Part shown: in pieces, positions 23,481 through 35,689 of the stretch
Layout of the letters: every line of letters begins with the position of its first letter
Position numbering within the stretch: the first letter of the stretch is position 1
NCBI GenBank assembly: GCA_963693285.1
Contig: OY848918.1
Span: forward strand, 18,356,047 to 18,420,046
Reading direction: 5' to 3'
Origin: Xestospongia muta
Taxonomy: Eukaryota > Porifera > Demospongiae > Haplosclerida > Petrosiidae
Length of the DNA: 64,000 bases
Translations under genes and position numbers: made by a program
The notes under the pieces: generated by a model
Databases searched by the model: none
The model's input: the letters and a program-made list of their open reading frames with translations, nothing else
Told to the model about the DNA's origin: nothing

Positions 23481-23879
23481 CAAGGTTCCTGGGATTCTAT
23501 TTCATAGTAGACCACAAGACTGAAGTTATGGATGATTTCTTAATCATCAAGGACATCAATCAATCTTATGATTCCATTATGAACACTGGTCATTATAATA
23601 TATGGTACATATAATACATTTACTTTGTTTTATTACTATATCATTTCATGAACATGTAAATATATAAATGTATTGTAAGTACATGTAGGTTCTTATGTAT
23701 TTTAAAAAGTCCAGTTTATCATAACTAGGTATGTATTGATCACAAAATGAACAGGTTATTACACATAATGTCACATTGAGTACTTCATTATGTTGTGAGT
23801 TGTATCTTGAGTACTGGACCTAATAGATAAAAGGATAGATAAAAGTGTTAACAACAAAAAAATGGACAAAAAAGACGAA

Positions 23880-24180
23880 TAAAAGAATTATGGATTGATT
23901 ATAAAAATGTAGCAACAAATATCAAAATGGTATCTTACATTCAAACAAATTTCAAACAAGTACTTGCATACAAATTGTTACTATGCAGTCATCTTGAATA
24001 GGAAGTTATTCAAATTCAGTAGGTAACAAGCTCAATTATTGATCTTTATGATTACATTGTCTTACTGGAAATGATAAATACAAAATAAACAATAATTCTA
24101 TAGAGTTGTTTGTTCAAAATTTGTTTACACATTAGGTACCATTTTTGTATTTATGGTCACAAATATACATATAGTAACAA
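23880..24180. mobile_element. Inverted-repeat (MITE-like) relic
   Basis: The left side, TGTAGCAACAAATATCAAAA, and the right side, TATTTATGGTCACAAATA, together with inner blocks (GTTTGAAATTTGTTTG / GTTCAAAATTTGTTTAC), form facing diverged arms around about 24,060. It resembles the cleaner element at 48,101-48,357. A duplicate lies at about 61,790-62,090. Confidence 0.5.
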
Positions 24181-25380
24181 GTACTAATATACACATAGAT
24201 AGATGAAGTAGATAAAAGGATTACAATACCTTTATAAATTGTATATATCTTAAAAGAACTACTACTTTCTTAGTATCAGTAGTATCACTAGTGCATTATA
24301 CCTTCCTGTAGAATAAAACACTCATAATGAATTGATGATGAAGAGAATAATGTAACAGTTAAGGTGGGTACACAAAAATACACTTGTATATGTACCAAGT
24401 TGCATTCTTGGCATCATGTCATGTAGCATAGTGTAGTGCCAATATTGTTCAAATAAACAAGCAGACTCATGTCAAGTAAAAACCTGCCTTGTTATTATAA
24501 AGTCAATTAGTGCAAAATGGAGACTGAAGTGTTGCTGCTTGCTTTGCTTTATAGATAATGAAGAAGCCAATAGAAATAAAGAACAAGGTGGGTGTGTCCT
24601 ATATTTATTACATGCCTCCAACAAGGAGAGTTTCAGTTTCAGTTACCTGGTTAGCCACTTATTTTTATGTGTTTTCTCTTGGTCTTGGATCCTTGTAGCT
24701 TTGGCTAGATACTTGTTACAAGCAATGAAAACAACAAACAGCCTCAATAAGTTTCTCATCTGCCATAAAACACATTGGTATGTGTGAACACATGTTAATT
24801 GAAATCTGATTGACTTGAATGCACTGCTAGGAACAACAAGATAGAAATCAATTCTATCCTTACATTGTGACACATCACATTCGTGTGTTTTGTATGTACT
24901 GTGTTCATAAGTTGATGGACATACACAATGTGATGTGATGCAAGGCTTTGTATTATTAGGGATATGTAGATAGTGTAATCAAACTTGATAACTTAACTTG
25001 TTAATCAATTTCACTAACATTCATTAGTTGACAATGTAGCTAATTGTAATGATGTTAACAATTCCTCAAAATTAAAGTAATCAAGTGTTAGCTCCTTGTC
25101 AGTACTAGCTGTATGATCTTTGTGTACATCAATGTAAAATTTGATATCAAACCTATTATGATTGTGATATTTGTAAAAAGTGAAAACTAAAAACTATAAA
25201 ACAATATATTGTACTTTGTATTCAGAGGTCTATGATATATTTTAGTATGATTTGTCATTGATACCATATTCGATAGAGTTACGAGTCAATCAATAATATT
25301 ATAATAGATAGTAATGATTATAAACAAATCTTAGAAGACAAAACAGAGACAGTAAAGTAGAACAGATCATTACCCCTACA
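24181..25380. other. Unassigned unique-looking stretch (second copy at ~60,650-61,800)
   Basis: Contains a frame at 24,539-24,660 (CFIDNEEANRNKEQGGCVLY then LLHASNKESFSFSYLV) that is kept, with few changes, at about 61,426-61,310 on the minus strand. Both copies stay open across this piece and have a GT-like end after SYLV, so it could be a relic exon. The family is not recognised. Confidence 0.4.
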
Positions 25381-25580
25381 TATAATAATAATAATACTAC
25401 AACAAAGATCAGACTTTACCTGATATAAAAAATAGACATTGTTGCCCTTGTAAACCACACCCACAACGTATCATGCAGTCAGTCCAGCTGGTAATTAATG
25501 TCATCTGTTCAGGATGACTTTAAGCATGAGAGAAAGAGAGAGAAAGAGATAATACAAAGAGGGATGAAGGGAGGGAGAGA

Positions 25581-25668
<88 letters not shown>

Positions 25669-25916
25669 TACATCATGGATAGAATAACACAACAAATCTC
25701 ATGACCCAAACAATTATAACACACTTTTTACAGGAATGAAATTATTATCTCTACATATAATAATAATAATACTAAACAATGATCAGACTTTACCTTATAC
25801 AGAAAATTGACAATGTTGTTCTTGTAAACCACACCCACAAGTATAATACTGTCAGTCCAGCTGCTAATAGATGTCATCTGTTCAGGATGACTCTAAGCAT
25901 GAGTATGTGTGTGTGT

Positions 25917-25951
<35 letters not shown>

Positions 25952-26452
25952 TATAAAGTGATGGATAGAATAACATTAAAAAAATCTCATGACCAAAACA
26001 ATTAGAATACACAATTTACAAGAATTACACTGTTACATATAATAATTATACTATTAAAAAAAGATCAGATTTAACTTTATATGGAAAATAGACAATGTTG
26101 TCCATGTAAACCACACCCACAACTTAAATACTGTCAGTCCAGCTCATAATTAATGTCCTCTGTTTAGCATGACTCAAACTATGATAGAGAGAGAGAGAGA
26201 AAGAGGAAAAATACAACGTCATGGATAGAATAACACAACAAATCTCATGACCCAAACAATTATAACACACTTTTACCAGAATGAAATCATTATCTCTACA
26301 TATAATAATAATAATAATAAAACAATGATCAGACTTACCTTATACAGAAAATAAACAACATTATCCTTGTAAACCACACCCAAAAGTTATAATACTGTCA
26401 GTACAGCTGCCAATATATGTCATCTGTTCAGCATGACTCTAAGCAAGAGTGT

Positions 26453-26493
<41 letters not shown>

Positions 26494-26748
26494 TACAGTC
26501 ATGGATAGAATAACACAACAAATCTCATGACCTAAACAATTATAACACACAGTTTACCGGAATGAAATCATTACCTCTACATATAATAATAATACTACTA
26601 AAACAATTGTCTGACTTTACCTTATACAAAAATTAAACAACGTTATCCTTGTAAACCACACCCACAAGTTATAATACTGTCAGTCCAGCTGCTAATAGAT
26701 GTCATCTGTTCATGATGACTCTAAGCATGAGTGTGAGAGATAAAGAGA
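25380..26748. repeat. Minisatellite of ~265-375-bp units with (GA)n tracts
   Basis: The landmark GTCATCTGTTCAGGATGAC recurs at about 25,500, 25,874, 26,154, 26,418 and 26,700. Each unit has (TAA)n, TTGTAAACCACACCCAC, CAGTCCAGCTG, a (GA)n tract and TGGATAGAATAACAC. Period differences come from (GA)n length: about 85 bases in the first unit, about 30 in others. A reverse-oriented part of the same array is at about 59,700-60,600. Confidence 0.9.
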
Positions 26749-26948
26749 NNNNNNNNNNNNNNNNNNNNNNNNNNNNNNNNNNNNNNNNNNNNNNNNNNNN
26801 NNNNNNNNNNNNNNNNNNNNNNNNNNNNNNNNNNNNNNNNNNNNNNNNNNNNNNNNNNNNNNNNNNNNNNNNNNNNNNNNNNNNNNNNNNNNNNNNNNNN
26901 NNNNNNNNNNNNNNNNNNNNNNNNNNNNNNNNNNNNNNNNNNNNNNNN
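26749..26948. other. Assembly gap of 200 N
   Basis: Exactly 200 N, entered from a GA tract of the minisatellite and left at a point equivalent to 23,685 of the left arm. By comparison with 60,440-62,279, about 1.8 kb plus minisatellite may be missing here if the right arm is complete. Confidence 0.95.
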
Positions 26949-27144
26949 CATGTACTTACAATACATTTATATATTTACATGTTCATGAAATGATATAGTA
27001 ATAAAACAAAGTAAATGTATTATATGTACCATATATTATAATGACCAGTGTTCATAATGGAATCATAAGATTGATTGATGTCCTTGATGATTAAGAAATC
27101 ATCCATAACTTCAGTCTTGTGGTCTACTATGAAATAGAATCCCA

Positions 27145-28290
27145 GGAACCTTGGAATGTCATTTGGATAAAGGGTACTCTATCTGTGCAACCTTTTTTGA
27201 TCTAACTAAAGCATTTGACTCAGTTCCACATCAATCCCTTCTTGATGTACTTTTTTCACTTGACATTATTCATCACCTTATCGTTTGGCTTCAAAGCTAT
27301 CTCACACTTCAATCTCAGCAGGTTGTTGTTGATGGCTGTTCCTCTTCTAAGTCTAGTGTCTTATCTGGCATTCCTCAAGGCTCGAATCTTGGACCACTCA
27401 GTCTCTTCATTTTGTATGTGAATGACATATTCCAATTATGTTTCTCCTCAACTTCATCCATCATCCTATATGCTGATGATCTCCTCCTATCATGTCCCTT
27501 CAAATCATCCTATAAATTTTTACTTGCTCAATCTAACGTTAATATTCTCTCTTCCTGGGTCAAATCTAAACGCCTAACTATTATAATCACTCAAAAACAA
27601 AATACATGATCACTACCAGGAAGTCTCCTACATCATTTGCTACTCTTCCTTTTCTTTTCCTTGATGGATCACCTCTTGAATTAGTCTCTTCATTTAAGTA
27701 CCTAGGTGTTACTCTAACCTCTAACGTCTCCTGGTCTACTCACGACAATGAAACCTGTTCTAAATGCTTGGCTACAACTATCATCAATTTTACTATAATT
27801 CTTCTTCTGTTCTTATTAAATTGTATTTGACATAAATCCTCCCCATCCTTATGTACAGCTCCTTTGTTTGGATTTATATTCCATTTCTAGCATCAACAAA
27901 TTGGGAAAATTTCAACATTTTGTCCTAAAACTCTGCAGTCAAAATTGGACTTCTGAGTATCCTCTACTTATAAAACTCTTCAATCTTCCTTCTCTATATA
28001 TCCTCCTGTAGAACAACATCCAAGCTTGTCCTTTTATACAAGTTCACCTTTAGTAAGCTCTACATTCCTGCTGGCTCTTTTTCATTTCAAAACCATTCCT
28101 CTTACAATTTATGTTGTTCCCACCCTTTAAACCTGAATCTGCCCTTCTCCAGATCTTCTACTACCCTCAACTTCTTCCTTACCAGTGCTTTCTCCCTGTG
28201 GAATTTCCTTCCCTCATCATTCAAAGATGTCAACTCTGCAGTTCAAGCAAAATATTTCTTATTTACTTTAGAATTATCAGGAATATAGCA
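27145..28290 (+). pseudogene. LINE reverse-transcriptase relic (right-arm copy)
   Basis: 27,151-27,609 is open: FFDLTKAFDSVPHQSLLDVL, SGIPQGSNLGP, LYADDLLLSCP. It then shifts frame to FLDGSPLELVSSFKYLGVTL (27,606-27,830), then to a stop-broken C-terminal part. One extra triplet (S) lies within the GPLLFILYVND motif. It lacks the endonuclease and has no own promoter or target duplication. Confidence 0.85.
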
Positions 28291-29529
28291 TACATATTGT
28301 TCATGTTTATCATTCATTCACCTGTTAACATCATCACTTATCATAAATCCTTCACCTCCTATTTTATTTTATTCTATTGTTTTTGATGCTTTTTATATTA
28401 CCTTTGCTATAGAGTGTCTTTTGTGTTTTAATTAAAAAATAGCTTGTCCTGATAAAGAAGAGTTAGATCATCTCAAGGAGAATAATACAGTTGATGATAT
28501 AGCTGTGTTGTTATGTTTTGTAGCTATGACAACGTGAAGGTTTTTGAGTTGGTAGTGAGATGAATTAAAATATCTATTGTCATTATCCCAAGACTAGATA
28601 TCACTCGTTGTAGTTAGTTCAATGACATTATTAGTATAAGTACTAGACTAATGTAGATACATATAGAATTGTGTAATGGCATTTGTAAACAATCAGAAGC
28701 CCTGTTTACATAGTACATATATAGTACATGAGTTTGTAAACCTAATGGTACAATTGAGTGTAAACTGGTTATCAAATTTGTTAACGTGGCATACAGACTG
28801 TATAAACTAGTTGAAAATAGAGTAAATTACAATCCTTATACACTAGCATTGTTAATAACACATAAACAATCCTTTCAATTGAGAGAGTACATGATTGCTT
28901 CTTTGTTTCAGACAAGCCTTTGGAACAAGTTTATGATAACCTGTAACAAAATAGTGACCTTTATATTATAAAGTATATTGCAATAACTATTTACAAAAGT
29001 TATAGATTGCCTTTAAATGAAATCAGTACCATTGTTAGTAATAACAACAAGAGGTTCTTTCATATGAAAATAAGTACATGTAATTATATAATAGTAATGA
29101 GTGTAATATAATGATTATCAATAAACTGATGTACACTAATAGGGAGTTGTAAAATTGTGACATGTAGAGAAAGAAGTGCGTGTGACATTAAACAATTGAC
29201 ATATGTCTTATTATTAGCAAGTAGATGTATGATAAATAGATTTGTTTAATTTAAATGTCTTTTTCTGTCTGTGCCATAGATTTGTTGTCAGTCAATTTGG
29301 AACATTTGGCAGCATTATGGATAATTATTGAACTCAACTTCTTGTAATATTCCCTTTTTCATTTTTTATTGAAGTTCTTACTTGTTTTCTTGAGCTTTAG
29401 TTTACTTCTACTGAAAAAGTAACATGTTATATTAACATAAATTGTTACAGCAGCAAACTCTCAGTTTGCGTGTTTTGCTTTTACAGGACACTGTCACAAC
29501 TTGAAAGAGTTATATGTAAACTGTGTAAG
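28291..29529. other. Non-coding stretch, right arm
   Basis: Reverse of about 21,126-22,260. The 61-codon frame at 28,786-28,971 is not kept in the left arm and is probably chance. Confidence 0.45.
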
Positions 29530-29755
29530 TAATCGAGGGAAGTGGATCATTTAGTAGAATTGTGCTGTGAAAGATACTACCAGAGAGCATACTTTGAAGT
29601 TGGAATGATATTGATCAATTAAAACTTTCAAATAACTAGCAAAGTCTGGAGACATTACTCTGGATGTAGAAATTCTCAAGGCTTCCAAGAGTAGAATGAA
29701 ACAGTCCCACAAGGTATTGTCTTCTGGAACTTTGTCACCATTTTGAAAAGTGTTA
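29530..29755 (-). pseudogene. Transposase C-terminal relic (right copy)
   Basis: Same frame as the left copy: TLWDCFILLLEALRISTSRV then MSPDFASYLKVLIDQYHSNF, and a shared stop before MIHFPRLLT. Confidence 0.45.
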
Positions 29756-29946
29756 AAAATAGGCTAGCAACGTTCTACATTTCAATCACTGATATATGTA
29801 AACAAAAGTAGACGCATCAATTTAACCCCTTTAGGTCAAACTGTGCATGTATATACGTCATTAGTGTTTTTTCGAAGCAAGAAATGAGTTGCATAGTTGA
29901 ATGGCAGCTTCTATAGCTGCCATGTTGTTTTAAAGGATATTTTTCT

Positions 29947-30093
29947 ATTACATGTAGGTTGCTTCAATTCTTTTAAAAGTAATACCTGATATATTGACAA
30001 ATCCCAAACCAGTAGTTGAAGAGAAATTTCCATGTTTTAGACATTTAATTGATGATTTTCCATCAGTGAGTCCTGTTAATTTAATATTATTGA
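29947..30093 (-). pseudogene. Beta-helix exon fragment (right copy)
   Basis: Frame kept (LTGLTDGKSSIKCLKHGNFS..., GLGFVNISGITF) with one Ser-to-Phe change from the left copy. Confidence 0.5.
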
Positions 30094-31200
30094 CTTTTTC
30101 AGTAAGACAAAAAAGATCATATTGTACAATACATAGTTCCTCTGTGTCAAATTAAGAACCAAGTTATTTGGTATTAATACATTACCACTACATAACCAGT
30201 ACTACAGTTAATTACTTTTATTGATTTGACAATAATTATGTGAAGAAAGTCGTTCAGTAATGGTAAAAGTTGAAAAAACAATTACAAATAATACTGGAAT
30301 ATGTGATTATGTCATCTCTATAAATTCTGTAAGGACTATAATATAATATTTTAAACTATAGCAGTATAACAATCATACTTATATAAGTGATGATAGAATT
30401 ACAACAAAGCAGTATCCAAAAATCTACAGTTCCTAAGTTTACATTAGCTGTTTATTCAATGGTACTATCTACAGACTATACTTTCTTCAGCTGTATTTTT
30501 CTTGACAAGCACAGTAGTTAATTAATAAACAACAATCAATTATATTTTCTTGTTGCACTAAAGATAAATTATATCAATTAATTTAACTTTTCAAGTCACA
30601 TAACTATTACTATGTGTATGGTTGTATATTAACATTTTTTGCTTTTTATATTGAATGACTTTGTATTGTGGTATACTGTAACTAATAAACAGATCTCTAT
30701 AAAGACCAATTAATCATGTTATGGAAAATTTACAAAGTGTGTGAAACAGTTTTTGTACACATATTGGGTTCATGCTGAAGGAGGTGTCTCCTATGGGAGT
30801 CATAGTAGATAAAAACAATGATTGGACCATTTAATTTAAATTTTTTTTATATAAGTACTATGGTCCATGTTATTAATGTGTAGAGATAAATACTATAAGG
30901 ACTATAGATCAATCCTGTATAATATGTTCATGTTCTAACATTGACAGTTTTATAGATATATAAACAATCAAGATGCCATTCCATGGCATATTTTGTTTAC
31001 TGTAGCTTACAAATTTGTCAATTTGTTTATAACATGTATTTAAATATGAATAAAAACATACAACAGATGGAATATTTTCATATTCTAGTACTGATTTAGT
31101 TCATGATAACCTGTATTGATGATTTTGACTTTGCATTAATATTGGTTGTTAAGTAATTTATATTTGTGTTGATAATCATGAAATCTTCATGACCACTTAA
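30094..31200. other. Non-coding stretch, right arm
   Basis: Reverse of about 18,631-19,740. Nothing recognisable. Confidence 0.45.
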
Positions 31201-31204
31201 GTCC

Positions 31205-31475
31205 CAATGTATGCACTACAAATACATTATGGTAGAGACCTCACTAGAATTAAGAACACCATTATTAGCAAGAACACTAAGACTGGTATTAGGTGAGAGC
31301 CCTGTCTTATTAAAATTAAAGTTATTCCTTGTTGTCTGTTCAGTACTGATATCACTTAGGATAGTCAAAAATTCTGATTTGTTACATTGCCTCTTAACTG
31401 AGCCTCATTCAGATTATCCCAATAAATGAAGATGTTATCAGGTCCATAGACGAGAGACTTGAGTCCAGTTACTGG
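31205..31475 (-). pseudogene. Fibronectin type III fragment (right copy)
   Basis: Minus-strand counterpart of 18,353-18,628. GLSPNT is followed directly by SLSVLANNGV because six bases are missing. Still frameshifted. Confidence 0.55.
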
Positions 31476-31479
31476 ATTT

Positions 31480-33329
31480 GTTCTACAGATAAAGACCTTC
31501 CTCGATCTGAGCAGTACAAGTTTCACAATGTTATATTAGTAGGAATGATTCCTGGTCCAAAAGAACCCAAAAGGGACATTAATAGTTTTCTCTCACCTTT
31601 AGTTGATGATATAAAAACACTCTATAAAGGCATTACATACAACAATCCAAATTCTTTATTTGGCTCAACAACAGTTCGTGCCCTTATTACCTGTGTTGGA
31701 TCAGACTTACCGGCGACACGAAAAGTATGTGGATTTTTATCTTACAATGCTGAAAAGGGTTGCTCTAAATGCCTAAAGTCATTCCCAACAGTGTCTTTTG
31801 GTCAAAAACCAGACTTTTCTGGTTATGACTGTGAGAATTGGGAAGCTCGTCAGCTTAGTGACCACCTAGAAAATGCTATGCTTGTTAAAAATGCTGAAAC
31901 TGCTAACCTTCGTGCTTTGAAAGAACAGAGTACTGGGGTGAGATACTCAGTGCTACTAAATCTCCCACATTTTGATATTATTCGTTTTCATACAATAGAT
32001 CCTATGCACAACATATTTCTTGGGATTGCTAAGCATACAACTAAGGTATGGAAAGAAACCAAAGTTCTTAACACCACTGATTTTGAAACTTTACAAAATA
32101 GAGTTGATTCACTAAATCCACCAGCCAACATTGGTAGAATTCCAAGAAAAATAGAATCTGGATTTGCAAAATTTACATCTGACCAATGGAAGCATTGGAT
32201 TTTAATCAATTCACTCTATGCTGTCTATAGTGTTTTACCACAAAGACACTTTAAATGTTAGTCATTGTTTGTTGATACTTGTAAATTGCTTTGTCAAATG
32301 TGTATAACTAAGGGACAAGTAATCGTAGCCCATTTTTTGCTTCTAAAATTTTGTAAAGAGTTCCAGCATTTGTATAGGGCTGAAAAATGTACACCAAATA
32401 TGCACATGGCTTGTCACTTGAAAGATTGTATTTTTGATTATGGCCCTTTTCCTGCTTTTTGGTGTTTCTCTTTAGAAAGGTACAATGGAACAATGGAGGG
32501 ATGTCATTATCATGGCTTGGCCCTGAAAAACAAATGTTTTCTAAGTTTAATAACTTACAATATATTTCAGACACTCTAGAGTGTACTGGTAGAGGTTGTG
32601 ATAGTGACTTTTTTATGTAGCATCTATGTGTGTTCGTCAATTTCAACCAACTGATATTCATAGCTCTGTTGAGCAGACTGCTACTGAAGGAATAGTTATT
32701 TTAAATCAAACTAGTTACCACACATGTCCAGTTTCAATGCTTGACTGCACAGTGAAAAGCTACTACAAACTTGTTAATCCATTAGTCGAAAAAGTTTTTG
32801 ATGATACTGGATTTAAGAATCTAAGGAAAATGTATAATTGTTTATACTCCTCAGAAGAATATGACATTCAACCATCTCGTTTTACTTAGAATGTAAACAA
32901 GTATTTGTTAATGGAGAACTTTTTCTCAGTAGCAAATCAAACTCACAAAGGTCAAATGCAATTGTTGCACACTGGTTGAATATTTCAGGTATTGATACAA
33001 GTGGTGAGGCACCTCTCCGAGTTGGAATTGTCAGTTACTTTCTTCGACATGAATTAAAACTAATATCAAAGTCAAGTGCAAGTACAATGACAAATGTTAA
33101 CCTATTAGCTCATATCAAATGGTTTGAAGATCACCCATATAAAGATATATATATTCCCACATTGTTTGTTTCTGCAACAATGTTTGTGCAGGAGAGTTGT
33201 GTTAGTTTCATCCCTATTTCTAGAATAGCAGGACATTGTGCATTAGTTGAAACTTGTGTAAAATTTGATTATGGAGATGACAAAGTAATTGTCTGCTGTA
33301 TTCCTTTATTTAAAAAATTACTTGTTTAA
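31480..33329 (+). pseudogene. CACTA (En/Spm)-type transposase relic (right copy, more complete)
   Basis: 31,545-32,261: MIPGPKEPKRDINSFLSPLV, DLPATRKVCGFLSYNAEKGC then SKC (Cys pair), and the hallmark IDPMHNIFLGIAKHTT. A stop at 32,261 is followed by WSLFVDTCKLLCQ... and AEKCTPNMHMACHLKDCIFD (32,265-32,520), CVRQFQPTDIHSSVEQTATE (32,626-32,889) and, after more stops, HIKWFEDHPYKDIYIPTLFV to 33,329. The order is that of tnp2-family transposases (Transposase_21-like), which cut and paste CACTA elements. At least three lesions make it inactive. It has the 311 bp missing in the left copy. Confidence 0.8.
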
Positions 33330-33775
33330 TATTCCACACTTTAAAAATGAAGGTGTTACACTATTTAAAATAAACAAACAAAACAAATAATTGTCTCACA
33401 TTGAGACATCATTCAGTTTCCAAAGTATAGAATGTTCTTGGATTGATTTGTTTTTTACTTTACTTGTATAATTAATAATTGCTTATCCTGAGGTAACTTT
33501 ACAGTGCAACATCAATTTAATAATAGTCATCTGTAATAAGCATATGCTTATTTCTTTAGTTTATGTTCATATAAGACACCCTATAACAAAGTAAGTAATA
33601 AGTATGTTGTATAACATTTTTATATACAGCTTTAGTATTAGTACTGCTTATAACAAACTGATACTAGTGTTATAACATTAGGCGTACAACGGACTATTTT
33701 AAAGCATTTACACAGTGGATTAGTTTTACTTAAAATCACATGTAATAGCATGTTGTAGTAATATATTAATGGCAT
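33330..33775. other. Non-coding stretch, right arm
   Basis: Reverse of about 16,381-16,815. No gene is seen. Confidence 0.45.
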
Positions 33776-33931
33776 ACTTGAGTCTTTGCCAAGATATTGA
33801 CAAATTTTATTGGCAAGGGATTTATTTTGTAGAGGACCACCTATGACATCAATGATATTACTCCAAGTTGCTGGAGTAGGCTCATTGTCCAACCAGCTTT
33901 GAAAAGAGTTTGTCTCATTCATCATTTTCAT
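33776..33931 (-). pseudogene. Half death-domain fragment (right copy, frame intact)
   Basis: MKMMNETNSFQSWLDNEPTP then ATWSNIIDVIGGPLQNKSLA. This is the second half of a death domain with the Trp that is a stop codon in the left arm. The first half is not found upstream. Confidence 0.6.
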
Positions 33932-34079
33932 CTGGTGAGATATTGATAACTACACTGCCATGATGAGGCTTGTCTCTTTTAATACTTACATTTACATTTC
34001 TACACAAAATTGACTCACAATTACACACAGAAATACAATAAGAATGTTCTTTAAATTGACTGTACGTGACTTGATTTAA

Positions 34080-35490
34080 TCTTGAAGTGGTATCAAAGCT
34101 TGTCTCATATCATCATCTTCTTTATTTGATGGGATAACTACACAGTCACAATCACAGCTTCTCTCTTTTGTGAACTTGCAATTACACTTTTCCCAACATT
34201 GACAAACTATAAAAAAATATCATCAATACAGTTATATTAAACTATTACATAAGAAAAGCAGTAATACCTAAGTCCAAACACAATAACTGACAGGAGCTGA
34301 ATGATCAACGTTACTACACAAAAGGAACCGATGTGGTTTAATGTTGATTTTTGAAGTTGTTTGATAGATATTTTAATGAGACACATTATAATAACTGGTG
34401 TTATTTGCATAAACAGCATTAAGTTAACATTGTAACTCTAAAGACTGCCCACGTCAAATAGACATATACAATAGTTATAATTCTCACTCCATACCATCAT
34501 CATCCTCTTTTCTTTGTTTGTATGGACCTTAAAAAGCCTTTAAAAATGGCTGCAAGTACTTATTAACACACTTCCATCTCATACAATATCTACCCAAAGT
34601 AACAAATCTTATGTAAGGTATAATGTTCAACAACAAAGTTGTCACAGCTACAGTAAACAGAGCAATATGTTCAGGACTAGCAAGATAGTTAACATTACCA
34701 TCACCCTACCACACTATTATGGTTCCATCTTTTGCTGTACCACAAAAACATAAACTATGATGTCTATAAAAGTGATGAAGACTTTGTTGAAGACAAGAAG
34801 AGTAAGACTAGCTAAGTCTTGAACAGAGTAACTTGCAGTTTTGTTAGAGACTCGAGTTTAGTGTTGACTGTATATGATGAGTCCTATTACTAAAATGTAC
34901 AAGTATATTGGATAAATACATTTTATACCATTTTTAAGAGTTAATGTCATTTCATTGTACAAACACTTTGAAAAACCTGCATTAAGGTTTATGAGGGAAA
35001 CAAAGACTCTTGTAATGTATACAAACCAATTGTTGATATCCAAGTAGTCACTTGTGGAAACAGAAAAGATATTCATAGCTATTACGATACCAGGTAATGG
35101 TCCTTCTGATAAAGATATAGAGGTAATGCTAGCATTATTTCTATTAGTAGCAGACCAGGTAGAGCATTTCCCATTATTGAAATCAAACATAGGTCAGAGC
35201 ATGGTCTACATTCTGTACTACCAAAGACAAATTTTGTTAATATTGATTTGTATAGCACATCCACTGTGACCTGGAGGACTCCCTTATCAGCACATATATA
35301 TTTCCACCATATAACAGAGCACTGTTGTTAAAGAATGTAACAGTTAATGGTTCTTGAAAAATCAAAAAAGATGAATAAAGAGAAATGCTCATCCATATGT
35401 ACACAAGTTTTTTTACTAAACAACAATTCTCCTGTCAAATGTATATTGCTGTTAATAACTGTAATCACTAGGGATTGTTATCATGAAGTT
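34080..35490 (-). pseudogene. Decayed beta-helix / multi-membrane-segment protein (right copy)
   Basis: Counterpart of 14,697-16,075. 35,264-34,858 has GNATNRNNASITSI-type text split by an insertion near 35,150, then NAGFSKCLYNEMTLTLKNGI and YPIYLYILVIGLIIYSQHST-like membrane text. A stop soon after SQH replaces the longer frame of the left copy. 34,419-34,237 is the hydrophobic helix exon. About 34,205-34,082 is the Cys-rich tail (CDCDCVVIPSNKEDD). Confidence 0.55.
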
Positions 35491-35689
35491 GCTATTTCCT
35501 CTAATTATATATAACATTTTTTAATTACTAAAAACTCAAGCATGAAGTAGTTGTATACAATACATGACTGTGAGTAGTCATATGATTACTTTTTTGTGCT
35601 ACAGTGTCTTCAAGAATCATGGAGATGTTGTGCTTGGATTTGTCAATAACATAGACATAAAGGCATGGCCCTTACTTTCTTGTAATGCT

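Larger units (their letters stand above)
1737..23690. repeat. Left arm of a long inverted duplication
   Basis: Every recognisable block here recurs in reverse in 26,949-45,057. Examples: death exon 3,006-3,349 / 43,358-43,701; transposase 16,818-18,345 / 31,440-33,329; LINE 22,260-23,480 / 27,145-28,380. Arms differ by substitutions and by several large indels, all left-only or right-only. Confidence 0.93.

Noticed and set aside
25498..25724. Open frames through GA/CT tracts (also 59,700-60,471)
   Set aside because: They are translations of (GA)n or (CT)n (Arg-Glu or Ser-Leu repeats), open on both strands for that reason alone.
25400..26748. CRISPR-like spaced repeats
   Set aside because: Units are hundreds of bases long, with similar text between landmarks; it is a minisatellite in animal DNA.
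26712..26993. Open frames across the N gap
   Set aside because: Two thirds of each frame is N; no support.
28786..28971. 61-codon frame in the right arm
   Set aside because: The same place in the left arm is interrupted, and no family signature is seen.
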